A stretch of DNA of 64,000 nt from assembly GCF_034190915.1 (NCBI RefSeq), contig NW_026947486.1, forward strand, positions 24,049,001-24,113,000, given 5' to 3'. Source of the stretch: Cavia porcellus (Eukaryota > Chordata > Mammalia > Rodentia > Caviidae). The notes beneath the pieces were generated by a model. The model was not told the DNA's origin. It worked only from the letters and a program-made list of their open reading frames with translations, and searched no databases. The translations under genes and the position numbers were made by a program. Each line of letters opens with the position of its first letter. Within the stretch, counting starts at the first letter, position 1. Of the stretch, positions 24,086-37,480 are shown one piece after another.

Positions 24086-27000
24086 TTACACTAGGAAAAC
24101 TATTTGGTGTTCAGACATGCGAGTTTGATTTATTTCACTTATGAGTATGGTTTCAACCTGTGCCCATTTATTGATAAATAACTCAACGTGATCCTTCTTT
24201 ATAGCTGAGTAGTATTCCATTGTATAGAAATACCACAATTTTTTATCCATTCCTCAGTTGATGGACATTTGGATTGTTTCCAAGATCTGGTGATTACAAA
24301 TTGTGCTGTTATAAACATAAGGGCGCATACATCACTGTGGTATGATGCTTACAGTTCTTCTGGGAATATACCTAGTAGTGAAATAGCTGGAACAAATGGG
24401 ACTTCCAATCCTGGCTTTTTGAGAAATCTCCAGACTGGCCTCCACAAATGTTACACCAGTCTACACTCCACCAACAGTGTAGGAGAGTTCCTTTTTCCCC
24501 ACAGCCTCTCCAGCATTTGTTGTTGTTCGTTTTCTTGATCCTGGCCATTATTTCAGGAGTTAGATGGAATCTCAGTGTAGTTTTAATTTGCATTTACCTA
24601 GTGACCAATGATGATGAACATTTTTTCATGTATTTATTTGCCATTTGTATTTCTTCATCTGAGAAGTCTGTATTCATCTCAGATCCTCATTTTTGCATTG
24701 GATCTTTGAATTTTTGGGGTCTGAGTTTTTTTAATTCTTTATATGTTTTAGACAAAAGTCCCTTGTCTGAGGAGGAGTTCACTCACATCTTTTCGCAGTG
24801 GGTTTTCTTTTCACGATGCTAGAGATTTTTTTTGATGTGCAGAAAATTTTTAATAAGAGGTGGTCACAGTTATTGATTCTGGGAAGTATTTCCCGTGCAG
24901 TTTGAGTCCGGTTCATAAATTCTCTACCTACCCCTATGTCTTCAAGGTTTCTACCCAATTTGTCTTCCAATAGATTTAGTGTTTCTGTTTTAATATTCAG
25001 ATATTTGACCCATTTACATTTCAATTTAGTACATGGTGATAGGCATGGGTCTAGTTTTAGTTTTCGGCAAATTGAGACCCAGTTTTTCCAATACCATTTA
25101 TTAAGAGACTGTCGTTCTTCCAGTGAACCTGCTTGGCTCCTTTATCAAAGATAAGGTGGTTGAGTGTGTTTGTAGTTGTGGTTGTATCTTCTAATCTATT
25201 CCATTGATCTTCGTTTCTGTTTTGATTCCAGAACCATGTTGATTTTACTACTGTTCCTTTGTAGAATAACTTCAAGTCAGGGATTGTGATGCCTCCTGCC
25301 TTGCATTTGTTGCTTAGAGTTGCCTTTGCTATTCTAGGTCTCTTTTGGTTCCAGATGAATTTTAGGAGTGATTTCTCTAGATATATAAGGTATGTTGATG
25401 GTATTTTTATTGGGATTGCATTAAATTTGTATAACAGTTTTGGGAGAATGTCCACTTTCACAGTGTTTGTTCTTCCTATCCATGAGCAAGGGATGTCTTT
25501 CCAATTTCTGTGATCATCTTCAATTTCTTTTTTCAGTGTGTTATAATTTTCCCTATATAGGTCTTTCACTTCTTTTGTAAGAGTAAGTCCTATATATCTC
25601 CTTTTTTTTCTTATTAGTGTGAAGAGTGTGGCTTCTCTTATTTCTCTCTCTGTGATTTTTTTGTTAGTGTATAGGAATGCTATTGATTTCTGAATATTGA
25701 TTCCACATCCAGCTACATTACTGAATTTATTTATTATATCTAAAAGTCTTTCCATAGAGTTTTGGGGGCCTACTATGTAGAGTATCATGTCAGCTGCCAA
25801 CAATGATAATTTCAATTCTTTTTTCCCTATCTTTACGCCTTTTATTACTATCTCTTGTCTAATTGCTCTGGTTTGTACTTCCAGTACTGTATTAAATATA
25901 GTGATAAAGGACATCCTTTAAAGTATTTTAAAGTAAAGTTTTCAATTTTTGGCCATTTAGTATGATACTGGCTGTTGGTTTGTCATAGATAGCCTTTAGT
26001 ATATTGAGGTAAAGACCATCTATTCCATTTTCTGAAAGGTTCTTATCATGAATGAATGTTGGACCTTATTGAAGGCTTTTTCTGCATCTGTAGAAATGAT
26101 CATGTGAGCCTTACTTTTGGATTTATTGATATGGTGCATTACATGTATTGATTTATGTATGTTGAACCATCCCTGCATGCCTGGGATGCATCCCTGTTGG
26201 TCATGGTGTATAGTCTTCTTGATGATTTGCTGCAACCTGTTTGCCAATATTTTATTCAGGATTTTTGCATCTGTGCTCATTAGGGAGATTGGTCTATAGT
26301 TCTCTTTTTTAGTTGGGTCTTTCTCAGGTTTTGGTACTAGAGTAATATTTGCTTCCAGGAATTACTTAGGAAGGATTACTTCCCTTTCAATTTCATTGAA
26401 TAGTTTGAGGAGTGTCGGCATTAGGTCTTCTTTGTATTTCTTGTAGAATTCTGCATTGAATCCATCTGGGCCTGGGCTCTTCTTTGTAGGTAAGGACTGA
26501 ATTACATTGTCAATTTCATTAATAGAGATTGGGTTATTCAGCAGTTTTACATCCTCTTGATCTAGCTTTGGTACTTCATATGTTTCTAAGAATCTGTATA
26601 CTTCTTCTGTGTTATCAAACCTTTGAGAGTAGAGGTTTTCAAAATAAGTGTTGATGATCTTCTGTATTTCTGTAGAGTCTGTAATGATTTCACCTTTTTC
26701 ATTTCTTATTGCATGAATTTGAGGTTTTTCTTCCCTTTTTTTAATAAGGTTGGCTAGGGGCTTATCGATTGTATTTATTCTTTCAAAGAACCAACTCTTT
26801 GATTTGTTGATTCTTTGGATTCTTTGGAGTCTCTATTGCACAGATTTCTGCTCTGATTTTTATAATTTCCTCACCGCTTTTGGCTTTGGGCTTGACTTGC
26901 TTTTCTTTTTCTAGTTGTTTGAGGTGTAGCATCAGGTTATTTATTTGTATTCGTTGTGTTTTCCTGATGTGGGAACTCAGTGCAATAAATTTTCCTCTGA

Positions 27001-27917
27001 GGATGGCTTTCATTGCATCCCACAGATTCCGGTAAGTTGTATCTGTATTTTCGTTTTCTTGTAGGTGTTGTTTAATTTCTTCTTTAATTTCCTCTGTGAC
27101 CCAGTGATTACTCAAGAGTGTGTTATTCAGTTTTCAAGTGTTTGTGGGATTTTTGCAGTATCTTTTATCATTAATTTCTAATTTCAGGCCGCTATGATCA
27201 GATAACATGCAAGGGATGATTTCAACTCTTTTGCATTTGTTTCAATACGTACTGTGAGCTAATATATGGTCTATTTTAGAGAATGACCCATGTACCGCTG
27301 AGAAGAATGTGTATTCTGATGTTGTTGGGTTTAACATTCTGTGTATGTCTATCAAGTACATTTGTTCGCAGGTGTGATTCACTTCTGTGATTTCTTTGCT
27401 GATTTTCTGTCTGGTTGATCTGTCCCTTGGTGTCAAGGCTGTGTTAGGGTCTCCTGTTACAATTGTGTTACTGATAATTTGATTTTTCATTTCTGTTAAT
27501 AGTTGTTTTATATAACTGGGTGCTGTGGAATTTGGTGCATATATATTTAAGATAGTGATATCTTCCTCTTGGAGTTTTCCCCTAACGAGTATGGAGTGAC
27601 TTTCTTTGTCCTTTCTGATCATGGTTGGGTTAAAGTTCACGTCTGCAAACAGAATGGCTACTCCTGCTTTTTTTTTTTTTTTTTTTTTTTTGGATTCCTG
27701 TTGTGTGAAGTGTCGTTTTCCATCCTTTGACTTTCAGTCTGTGAGTATCCTTCTGGGTTAGATGGGTTTCCTGTAAACAACATATGATTGGATTTTGTTT
27801 CTTGATCCATTCTGCCAGTCTGTTTCTTTTGACTGGTATATTGAGATCATTTACATTAATGGTTAAAACTGTTATATGCTGGTTTATTGTTGACATGTTA
27901 TCTTTCTGTTGTTGCAT
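24086..27917 (-). pseudogene. L1 ORF2 (endonuclease-RT), multiply frameshifted
   Basis: Starts at ATG 27917 (MQQQKDNMSTINQHITVLTI) and ends at the TAA at 24086-24088. Endonuclease motifs: QETHLTQKDTHRLKVKGW (near 27770) and VTGDPNTALTPRDRS (near 27450). RT: the YADD-type motif at about 25790 reads LAADM instead of FADDM, so a catalytic Asp slot is changed. The C-terminal half has a 285-residue open stretch (25914-25057). An A-run (T-run on the plus strand, 27669-27692) in the endonuclease coding region is greatly expanded. At least five frame breaks make it non-functional. Confidence 0.85.
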
Positions 27918-27936
27918 CTTTATCTTTCTGTTCTGT

Positions 27937-28989
27937 TTAATGATGTGCTTTGCTTAGTGGTTTTTTCCTTTGTGTATCTAAACTGTTTCTCAATATTTTT
28001 TGTAGGGTTGGCTTGGTGTTCATGAAGTTCTTCAGCTGTTCTTTGTCATGGAAGTATCGTATTTCACCATCTATTTTGAATGATACTTTTGCAAGGTACA
28101 TCAGTCTAGTTTGGAAACATTTTGCTATAGGATCTGAAATACTTCACTCCATGCTTTTCTTGACTTTATTGTTTGTGCTGAGAAGTCTGCTGTGATTCTG
28201 ATAGGCTTTCCTTTATCAGTGATCTGTCTTTTCTCTCTGACAGCTTTTAATAATCTATTCTTGCATTGGATTTCTGAGATGGCGATTATTATATGTCTAG
28301 GTGTAGTTTTATTTTGGTTATGACTATTTGGAGTTCTATAAGCTTCACTGAACCTGATGTCGGTTTCTGATCTCATGCTTGGGAAATTTCCAGGTATCAC
28401 TTCTCTAAATATCCTCTTGACGTCCTTTATGTTGTTCCCTTCTTTTTCATTAATCCCTATCAATCTTATGTTGTTTTTCTTTGCATCATCGTGCAGTTGT
28501 GTAAATTGTTATTTCCTGATTCCTTGTTATCTTTAAAAGATCTTTCCTTTCCTGTTCACTAGCTGCAATCCTGTCTTCAGGGTCTGAAATTCTATCTTCA
28601 CTTTCATTGAGGCGGTTTTTACAGCTTTTAGTGGAGTTTTTGATTTCCTATATATTTCTGTGCATCTGTTTTATGTGTTCTGTTTGTTTCTTATATTGCT
28701 CATCTAGGGATTCTATCTTTTTGTTTAGTTCCTCCAATTTCTAAACTGTGTTTTCTTTAGTTATATTCAGCATCTCTTTCATTTCTTTTATGATTTCTTC
28801 TTTTACCTGGGAGATTATTTCGAGTTTGAATTCCTTTAAAGCTTCCCGGGGTTGCTTGTTTATATCAGTAGCTATTGTGTCTGATATTTGCAGTGTATGG
28901 CATATATTTTCTTCTATATACATCACTCCTAGGGTTTCTTGGGATGGGCTGGAAGTTTGAGGCTGTAATTTGATCTTTTGTTTTGTCAT
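27937..28989 (-). pseudogene. L1 ORF1 remnant
   Basis: Starts at ATG 28989 (MTKQKIKLQPQTSSPSQETL). The frame would end at TAA 27937, about 351 codons, the usual ORF1p length. Open pieces cover 28989-28741 (coiled-coil N-terminus, broken by a TAG where the copy at 56592 reads on) and 28463-28125 (RRM/CTD with RHIIIAISEIQCKNRLLKA). Later codons KNFMNTKPTL-like then QKILRNSLDTQ give the expected C-terminus. ORF1 and ORF2 are separated by about 20 bp. Confidence 0.8.
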
Positions 28990-29565
28990 TTTCCTATATT
29001 TCTGTGTTTCACGTGTTATTCGAATGCTTCCTCAGGGTCTGTTGGAAATCCATTTCTATGTTCGCAGCTCCTAGGACTCTGGCACCCAGTTCCCCCAGGC
29101 CACTGGGTCTCTGGAACCCATGGTGCTTGTCTGCCTGCTTAGAACTTTGCAGTCCCAGATAGGCTGGGCTCCAGGGACAGTGTGCACCGGCCTGCTTGCT
29201 TGGAACTCCACAGTTCTCCAAGCGCAGCAGAAACAGGGAGGCGGATGTAGTCGCCTCTGACCGGCCTAGCCACTTTGCTGCACCCTGAAGGCTCGAGGGT
29301 CCTGAACAGGTTGGGCTTGGGGAAGAGTGAGCTGGGCACTTTCCGCAGGCCGCAGGGCCTCTGGAACTGATGATGCTCGCCTGCTTGCTTAGAAATCCAC
29401 AGTCCTCCAGACACACGGGGAGGCAGAAGCAGGTGCCCCAGACCCACCCAGCCATTACACTGCACTCACACGGTGCAAGGGTCCCAAATAGGCTGGGCTC
29501 CAGGGACAGTATGTGCCCGCCTGCTTGCTTGAAATTCCACTGAGGTCCTGGTGCAGAGAGCTGCC
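28990..29565 (-). promoter_or_regulatory. L1 5'UTR with ~330-bp monomer repeat
   Basis: GC-rich leader. The 19-bp word ggctgggctccagggacag occurs at 29162 and 29491, 329 bp apart, each followed by a cctgcttgcttg-like block. A weaker half-step copy occurs near 29302. The spacing matches the 332-bp period in the L1 at 55677. Tandem monomers are the known promoter form of rodent L1s. Confidence 0.65.
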
Positions 29566-29579
29566 TGTAGTATAGTTTC

Positions 29580-30697
29580 AAGTCAGGAATTTAGATGCCT
29601 CCTGCCTTGCCTTTGTTGCCCAGAATTGCCTTTGCTGTTCTAGGGCTCTTCTGTTTCCAAGTGAATTTTAGGAGTTTTTTCTCTATATATGTGAGGTATG
29701 TCAATGGTATTTTGATTGGGACTGCAATCAATCTGTATAACAGCTTTGGGAGTATGGTCATTTAAACAAAGTTTTGTCTTCCTAGCCAAGAGCAAGGAAT
29801 ATCCTTCCATTTTGTAATATCCTCTTCAATCTCCTTTGTTAGCATAGCAAATTTTCAGCAAACAGGTCTTTTACTTAGTGAGGTTGATGCCTAAGTATTT
29901 CATTTTTTTAGATGCTATTGTAAAAGGCAAAATTTCCATAATTTCTCTCTCGGTGCATTTTTCGTTTGTGTACAAGAATGCTACTGATTTTTGAGCATTG
30001 ACTTTGTATCCAGGTACACTGCCGAATTTGTTTATTACTTCTAGTAGTCTTTTAATGGAGTTTTTGGGGTCTTCTACATAGAGTATCATGTCACCTGCAA
30101 ATAGTGATAGTTTAACTTCTTCCTTTCCTATCTTTATTCCTTTTATTTGTTTCTCTTGTCTTATTGTCCTGGTTAGTATTTCCAGAACTATTTTGAATAG
30201 GTGTGGTGATAGTAGACATCCTTGTCTTGTTCCTGATTTATTGTGAAAGCTTTCCTTTTTGTCCATTTATTACAATGTTGGCAGTTGGTGTGTCACAAAT
30301 GACCTGTATGAGATAGAAGTAGACACCATGTATTGTGAGTTTCTGAAGGTTTTTATCACGAACATGTGTTGGGCTTTATGAAAAGCTATTTCTGCATTTA
30401 TTGAGATGATCGTGTGGTTTTTGTTTTTGGCTCTGTTGATATGTTGTTTCAAATTTATTGATTTGCATATGTTAAAAAATCTTTGCATTGCTGGAATGAA
30501 TTCCACTTTGTTGTGATGTGTAATCTTCTTGATGATTTGCTACATTCTATTTGCCAGTATTATATGAGCATTTTTGCATCAATGTTCGTTAGTGAGATTG
30601 GACTATAAATTTCCTTTTTGGTTGGATCTTTCTCTGGTTTTGGTATCACAGTAATACTTGCCTCCAGGAATGATTTAGAGAAGATTGTCAAAAAGCA
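29580..30697 (-). mobile_element. L1 ORF2 segment, right part of the split L1
   Basis: Continues the L1 interrupted at 22628. On the minus strand it covers RT sequence. A 131-residue stretch (30266-29871) has [13 protein letters not shown] and [16 protein letters not shown], where FADD has become FAGD. It ends near 30697, where the order of ORF2 pieces is disturbed. Confidence 0.75.
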
Positions 30698-32774
30698 TTT
30701 ATTAAAGAGGCAACCTTACTTCAGTCAACATGTTTGGTGCCTTTGTCAAAGATAAGGTGGCTGAGATCCTGGAAACAACTTAAGTGTCCATCAACTGAGG
30801 AAAGGATAAAAGAGTTGTATTTTTATACAGTGGAGTACTACTCAGCTATAAAGAATGATCACATTGAGATATTTATAAATAAATGGACACAGCTTGAGAA
30901 CATACTTATAAACAAAATAAATCAAACTCACATGTGTAAATACCATATAGTCTCCCTACTGTAAGCAATGGTAAGAATACATAACAGTATGTGGTAATCA
31001 TGATTCCCCCTTATATTGCTTTGAAGCCTTATAATGTTTTCATTCATTGGTTGGAATGGTTTTATTCTGGGTTGTTTGATTTTATTTTCTGTGATGGTAT
31101 GAACAGCTACTTTGAAGAAAACAAGACATTACAATAGCTAGTGCGGATTTAATACCATCTTGTTTTGAAGTCCTACCATACTTTTATTCTTCTGTCTGCA
31201 TTGGTTTTATCATGTTGTATCTTATTGTACTTTATTATATGTGACAGTATAAACAAAATTTTTTATGGACAAGGAGCTACTATAGTAACCATTGTTCATT
31301 TTCTGTTAGTTGGTTTTGAATATGCTGTAATACTTTCATTCTCTTGAATGGTTTTATGCTATCTTGTTATGTTTGATACTATAGTGTATAAAGGTATACT
31401 CAAATATTTCAAGGAAAGAGACACCATAGTAGTTACTGTTATGTCAGGTTGTCTTGTGGTGAAACACAATGTTGCTTAAATTGTTCTGTTTTGATCTGTT
31501 GTGTTATGTCTTTTATCTTAATCTTTTTAAAATAAGAAAAGAATTTCACACATAAAAAGAGATAATGTGCTTGACTGTGTTTGTACTTGTGCTTGTATAT
31601 TCTAATCTATTCCATTGATCTTCAGATAAGTTTTTATTCCAGTACCATGCTGATTTTGTCACAGTAGTTTTGTAGTATAACTTCAAATTAGGGGTTGTCA
31701 CCTGTTATTTGACAAAGGTGCTAAAGATGTAATTAAATCTTATCAGCAAAGAAAATCCAGGCCCTGACAGATTCACTGGTGAATTCTACAAAAAATTTAG
31801 AGGAGGACTAACACCACTACTTCTCAAGCTCTTTAATGAAATTGAAAATGAAGAAATACTCTTATATTTATATTTGGAAGCAAGTGTTACCGTGATAGCA
31901 AAACCAAAGAAGGACCTAACTAAGAAAGAGAATTTCAGGCCAATCTCCCTAATGAACATTGATCAAAAATTCTCAGTATGATACTGGCAAACAGATGGCA
32001 GCAGAGCATCAAGTTAATAATATACCATGAACCACTAGGATTCATTCCAGGGATGCAGAGATGGTTCAACATATATCAATCCATAAATGTAATGCTAACA
32101 GGGTGAAGGACAAAAATCATATGATCATCTCAACAGATGCAGAAAAAGGTTGTGATAAATTCCAGCATCTGCTAATGATAAAAACCCTACAGAAAATTGA
32201 AATAAATGGTATTTATCTTAATCTGATGAATGCCATCTATACCAAACCAACAGCCAACATTGTACTAATTGAAAAAAAAACCCTGAAAATTTTTACTCTA
32301 AAATCAGCAACAATGCATGGATGCCTGCTCTATCCACTCTTATTCAACATAGTCTTGGAAACTTTAGCTGGAACAATTAGACAAGAGAAAGAAATAAAGA
32401 AAATACAAATAGGAAAGAAAAAAGTTAAACTATCATTATTTGCAGATGACATGATCCTCCACTTGGAAGACCCCATAAATTCCACCAAAAGGTTTCTATA
32501 TTTAATAAGCAAATTCAGTAATGTAGCTATTTCAAGGTCAACACTTGGAAATAGCATTATTGTACACAAGCAACAAACACTGAGAAAAATCATAAAAACA
32601 GTATCTTTTACAATAGCATCCCCATAAAAGGAAATACATAGGAATTTATATTACAAATATTGTAAAAGATCTCTACACTGAAAACTGAATTGTTAAGGTA
32701 GCAAGAGCATTATGGTAACCACTGTTGATTATCTTGTATTCAGTTTTTACCTCATGTACTATATCCATCCTTTG
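30698..32774. mobile_element. Mosaic of L1 pieces in both orientations
   Basis: 30698-30764 and 31575-31697 are minus-strand ORF2. They are split by a plus-strand, 5'-truncated L1 (30765 to about 31556: ORF2 C-terminus, stop near 30961, part of the 3'UTR), with imperfect repeats agataaggtggctga and agataatgtgcttga at its edges. 31705-32690 is plus-strand RT region with a 188-residue open stretch (32061-32627, [13 protein letters not shown]). 32697-32760 is a plus-strand 3'UTR scrap. Confidence 0.65.
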
Positions 32775-35573
32775 TTTTTTTTTTTATTTATTTAAAGAGA
32801 AAAACAAAGGAAATAAAAAACATAGCAGTAACAGGGTACAAATAACACAGAATTTCAAGAAACAAAATGCAGTACGAAATCACTAGTTAATAGGTTACAT
32901 ATCGTCATCTTAGAAACAGTTGTCCAAATTGTAAAATTAAAGCATATAAAGTGGACATTCATACAGTGAGATTACAGATAGCTCCGTTCAATGATGCAAC
33001 CAAAGCTCAGTAATATGGTTTTCCATCCTACACACTCAAACACACATGCAGTTATATCCCTTAGACCACCTTCCATTGCTCTCTTTTTTACAAGAACAAT
33101 TACACTTTTTGGTGTTTTTTTACTCCCACAGTTCTTACTACTTTTTTTTTGAAGAGAATAAAACCTAATTTGACTAAAAAGAACAGATTCGGTTAGAACA
33201 GAAGGATGGGCATAGTACATGATGTAAAAATAGAATATCAGGTGATCAAAAATGGTCACCATTGTGCCTCTTGCTATTTTTAAAAAGAGTTGCCTATATC
33301 ATCAGGTATAATGGAACTGATCAAAACAATACAGTACAAGACCAATAAAACCTACACTGGAGACTTTACAGGACTTCAAAAGGAGATTACAGTCAAACCA
33401 TAATGGGCATCATAGTAAATCTTATTGCCATCAAAGTGGTTGCCTATACCCTCAAACTTGATACTATCAAACAAAATAGAATATAGTAGAATCAGACAGA
33501 ACAAGATGAGGAGAGCAATACTGGGGTTCAAATCAGGTTAATAGGAAAACAAAAAAGGTACTATAATATATCCCGCTATTTTTAAATTTAGTTTTCCCTT
33601 AATTGAAAAAAAAGAAAAAATAGATCAATTTTTTTAAAAAGGGTGGAGATTGAGATAAAAGAGGACACTGTAACAGAACAACACAGGTCAGAAGCAAACA
33701 ATTTAAGCATCATTGTGTTTCACCACCAGATAATCTAACATAATAGTAGTCACCATAGTGCCTCTTTCCTTGAATTATTTGAGTATAACTTCGTATGCTG
33801 TAGCATCAAGCATATCAAGACAGTGTGAAGCCATTTAAGAGAATTAAAGAATTACAGGGTATTTAGAACCAGTTAACAGAAAATAAACAACGGTTTCTAT
33901 ATTATCTCTTTCCTTATAAAAAATTTTGTTTATACTATCGCATATAGTAAAATATAGTAAGATACAACATGTTAAAATCAGTGGAAACCAGTGTACAACA
34001 GTTTGATGGGACTTCAAAACAAGATGATATTGAATCAGCACTAGCTTTTATGATGTGTTGTTTTCTTCAAAATAGCTATTCGTACTATCACCGATACTAA
34101 AATCGAACAACCCAGGTTAAAACCTTTGCGACTGATGAGTGAAAACATTATATGGCTTTAAACAAATATGATTGGGAATCATGTTTACCACATACTTTTT
34201 TGTATTCTTATCATTACTTACACTAGGGAAACTATTCGGTATTTATACATGTGAGTTTGATTTATTTCACTTATGAGTATCGTCTCAGGCTGTGTCCATT
34301 TATTTACAAATATCTTAATGTGATCATTCTTTATAGCTGAGTAGTACTCCATTGTATAAAAATACCACAACTTTTCTATCCATTCCTCAGTTGATGGGCA
34401 CTTAGGTTGTTTCCAAGATCTGGCGATTACAAATTGTGCTGCTATAAATATGGGTGCATATATATCACTGTGGTATGATGCTTTCAGTTCTTCTCGGAAT
34501 ATGCCTAGAAGTGGTATAGCTCGGTCAAATGGGGCTTCCCATCCCAGCTTTCTGAGAAATCTGCAGACTGACCTCCACAATGGTTGTACTAGTCTACAAT
34601 CACACCAACAGTGCAGGAGAGTTCCTTTTTCCCCACAGCCTCTCCAGCATTTGTTGTTGGTGGTTTTCTTGATCCTGGCCATTCTTTCAGGAGTGAGATG
34701 AAATCTCAGTGTGGATTTAATTTGCATTTCTCTAACAACCAGTGATGGTGAACATTTTTTCATGTATTTATTTGCCATTTGTATTCCTTCATCTGAAAAT
34801 TGTTTATTCATCTCAGATGCCCATTTTTGGATTGGGTCTTTGAATTTTAGGGGTCTGATTTTTTTAATTCTTTATATGTTTTAGACAGAAGTCCTTTGTG
34901 TGAGGGGCAGTTCACTAAGATTTTTTTCCCAGTTTGTGGGTTTTCTTTTCACTATGCTAGAGATTTCTTTTGACGTTCAGAAACTTTTTAATAAGAGGCA
35001 ATCCAATTATTGACTCTGGGAAGTATTTCCCGTGTGGTTTGAGTCCTGTTCATCAATTCTCTACCTACTCCTATGTCTTCAAGGTTTTTACCCAATTTGT
35101 CTTCCAATAGATTTAGTGTTTCTCTTTTAATATTTAGATCTTTGATCCATTTAGATTTTATTTTAGTGCATGGTGATAGGCATGGGTCTAGTTTTAGTTT
35201 TCAGCATATGGAGAGCCAGTTTTTCCAACACCATATATTAAAGAGACTGTCATTCTTCCAGTGAACATGTTTGGCCCCTTTATGAAAGATAAGGTGGTTG
35301 TGTGTGTTTGTAGTTGTGGTTGTATCTTCTAATCTATTCCACTGATCTTTGGCTCTGCTTTGGTTCCAGTACCATGCTGATTTTACTATAGCTGCTTTGT
35401 AGTATAACTTCAAGTCAGGGATTGTGATGCCTCCTGGCTTGCCTTTGCTGCTTAGAATTGTCCTTGCTATTCTAGGTCTCTTCTAGCTCCAGATGAATTT
35501 TAGGAGTGATTTCTCAAGTTCTATGAGGTATGTTGATGGTATTTTTATTGGGATTGCATTGAATCTGTACAAT
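32775..35573 (-). mobile_element. 5'-truncated L1, left arm of an inverted pair
   Basis: Begins with the poly(A) end (T-rich on the plus strand, 32775), then 3'UTR, the stop near 34217, and ORF2 C-terminal part. A 197-residue open stretch (34811-34218) carries the cysteine-rich segment [18 protein letters not shown] and ends YRIVSLV. It is cut at 35573 where a plus-strand L1 starts without any spacer. Confidence 0.8.
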
Positions 35574-37345
35574 GTGAGATGAATATGCATTTTTCAGATG
35601 AAGAAATACAAATGGCAAATAAATACATGAAAAAATGTTCATCATCATTGGTCATTAGAGAAATGCAAATTAAAACCACACTGAGATTCCATCTCACTCC
35701 TGAAAGAATGGACAGGATCAAGAAAACCAACAACAACAAATGCTGGAGAGGCTGTGGGGAAAAAGGAACTCTCCTACACTGTTGGTGGGAGTGTCAACTG
35801 GTACAACCTTTGTGGAGATTAGTCTGGAGATTTCTCAAAAAGCTGGGATTGGAAGTCCCATTCATTCCAGCTATTCCACTTCTAGGCATATTCCCAGAAG
35901 AACTGAAAGCATCATACCACAGTGATATATGTACACCTATGTTTATAGCAGCACAATTTGTATTCGCCAGATCTTGGAAACAACCCAAGTGTCCATCAAC
36001 TGAGGAATGGATAAAAAAAGTTGTGGTATTTCTATACAATGGAGTATTACTCAGCTATAAAGAAGGATCACATTGAGATATTTATCAATAAATGGGTGCA
36101 GCTTGAGACCATACTCATAAGTGAAATAAATCAATCTCGCATGTGTGAATACCAAAGAGTTTCCCTAATGTAAGTAATGATTCAAATATATAAAAGTATG
36201 TGGCAATCATGATTCCCCATTATGTGGCCTTGAAACCTTATAAAGTTTTCACTTATTAATTGTAATGGCTTTATTCTGAGCTTCTTGATATGGAAGTATT
36301 TGAAGCTATAGTATATGAAGTTATATTCAAATATTTCAAGGAAAAAGACAGACACTATGGTAACTACTATTAAGTCGTGTTATTTGGTGGTGAAGCACTA
36401 GCTTGCTGAAACAGTCATGCTTTGACCTCTATTGTTATGTTGTCATGCCCTCTTTTATCTCAATCTCTCCCTTATTCATTAAAAAAATTATTTAGTTATT
36501 TTTTATGCTTGTTTTAATTAAGGGGAAAAATTTTTAAAAATTAGCAGGATACATTATAGTTACTTTTTGATTTCCTATTCACTTGATTTGAAGTCCTATT
36601 ATACTCCCACTATCTTGTTTTGACTGATTAGACTCTGTTCTGTTCTGTATGATAGTATCAAGTTTGAGGGTATAGGCAACTATTTTGAAGGCAGTAAGAT
36701 TCACTAAGTTGCCCATTCTGGTTTGACTATTATCTCCTTTGGAAGTCCTGTAATGTTTACAATGTTCAAGTTGTATTGGTCTTGTTCTCTACCGTTTTGT
36801 TCAACTTTATAATACCTAATGAGATAGACAATTCTTTTTAAGGAAGCAAGAGGCACTATGATAACCATTGTTGATAACCTTGTACTCTGTTTTTACATCA
36901 TGTGCTATGTCTATCTTTGGTTTTGACTGACAGCTTTGTTTTGCCATATTTGACTTTATTCTCTTCCAAAAAAAAAGTAATAAGAACTAAGGAGTAATAA
37001 AACCCAAAAAGTGTAAATTTTGTTGTAAAAAACAGAGGGAAAAATGTGCTCTAAAGGATACAACTGCAAGTGTGCTTAGGTGTGTTAAATAGCTGACTAT
37101 ATTAATGTTTTTGGTTGGATCATTGAACACAACTGTTTGCAGTCTCTCTGTTTGAATGTCCACTTTGTATGCTTTGATACTGTGACTCCAGCAACTATCT
37201 GTAAGATGATAATGTGTAATATATTAACTGGTGATTTCTTACTGGTTTTTTTTTTTTGTAGTTCTGTATTACTTGTACCCTTACACCACTTTGTTTTGTT
37301 TTGTTTTTTCTTTTTCCTTTTAAATAAAATTTTAAAAAATTAAAA
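35574..37345 (+). mobile_element. 5'-truncated L1, right arm of an inverted pair
   Basis: Starts at the ORF2 slot of gagatgaatatgcatttttc. It runs through the C-terminal cysteine-rich segment (165-residue open stretch 35579-36076, [20 protein letters not shown]), the ORF2 stop near 36171, and the full 3'UTR to an A-rich end at 37345. A one-base shift near 36020 breaks the last ORF2 codons. Confidence 0.8.
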
Positions 37346-37360
37346 TAAAATAAAAAAGAA

Positions 37361-37475
37361 GGGGCTGGGGATTTAGCTCAGTGGCATAAGTGCCTGCCTG
37401 GCAAGCGCAAAGTCATGAGTTCGATCTCCGGTACCACAAAAAAATTAAAAAATAAAAACTATAAAAAATAAAGAC
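37361..37475 (+). mobile_element. ID-type SINE
   Basis: ggggctggggatttagctca head, A box tagctcagtgg, B box gagttcgatctcc, then cggtaccac and an A-rich tail. It lies directly behind the A-rich end of the L1 at 35574-37345, so it probably inserted into that tail. Confidence 0.88.
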
Positions 37476-37480
37476 TATCT

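Larger units (their letters stand above)
22629..29565 (-). mobile_element. Full-length L1 (6.9 kb) with 14-bp target-site duplication
   Basis: Complete order on the minus strand: 5'UTR with ~330-bp monomers (29565-28990), ORF1 (28989-27937), ORF2 (27917-24086), a long modular 3'UTR (24085 to about 22640) and A-rich end. Flanks are identical (tgtagtatagtttc). The insertion split another minus-strand L1. Coding parts carry many indels and stops, so it is full length but dead. Confidence 0.85.

Noticed and set aside
29009..29581. 190-codon minus-strand frame
   Set aside because: It lies in the L1 5'UTR monomers, spans the element edge and is composed of repeated low-complexity peptide text.
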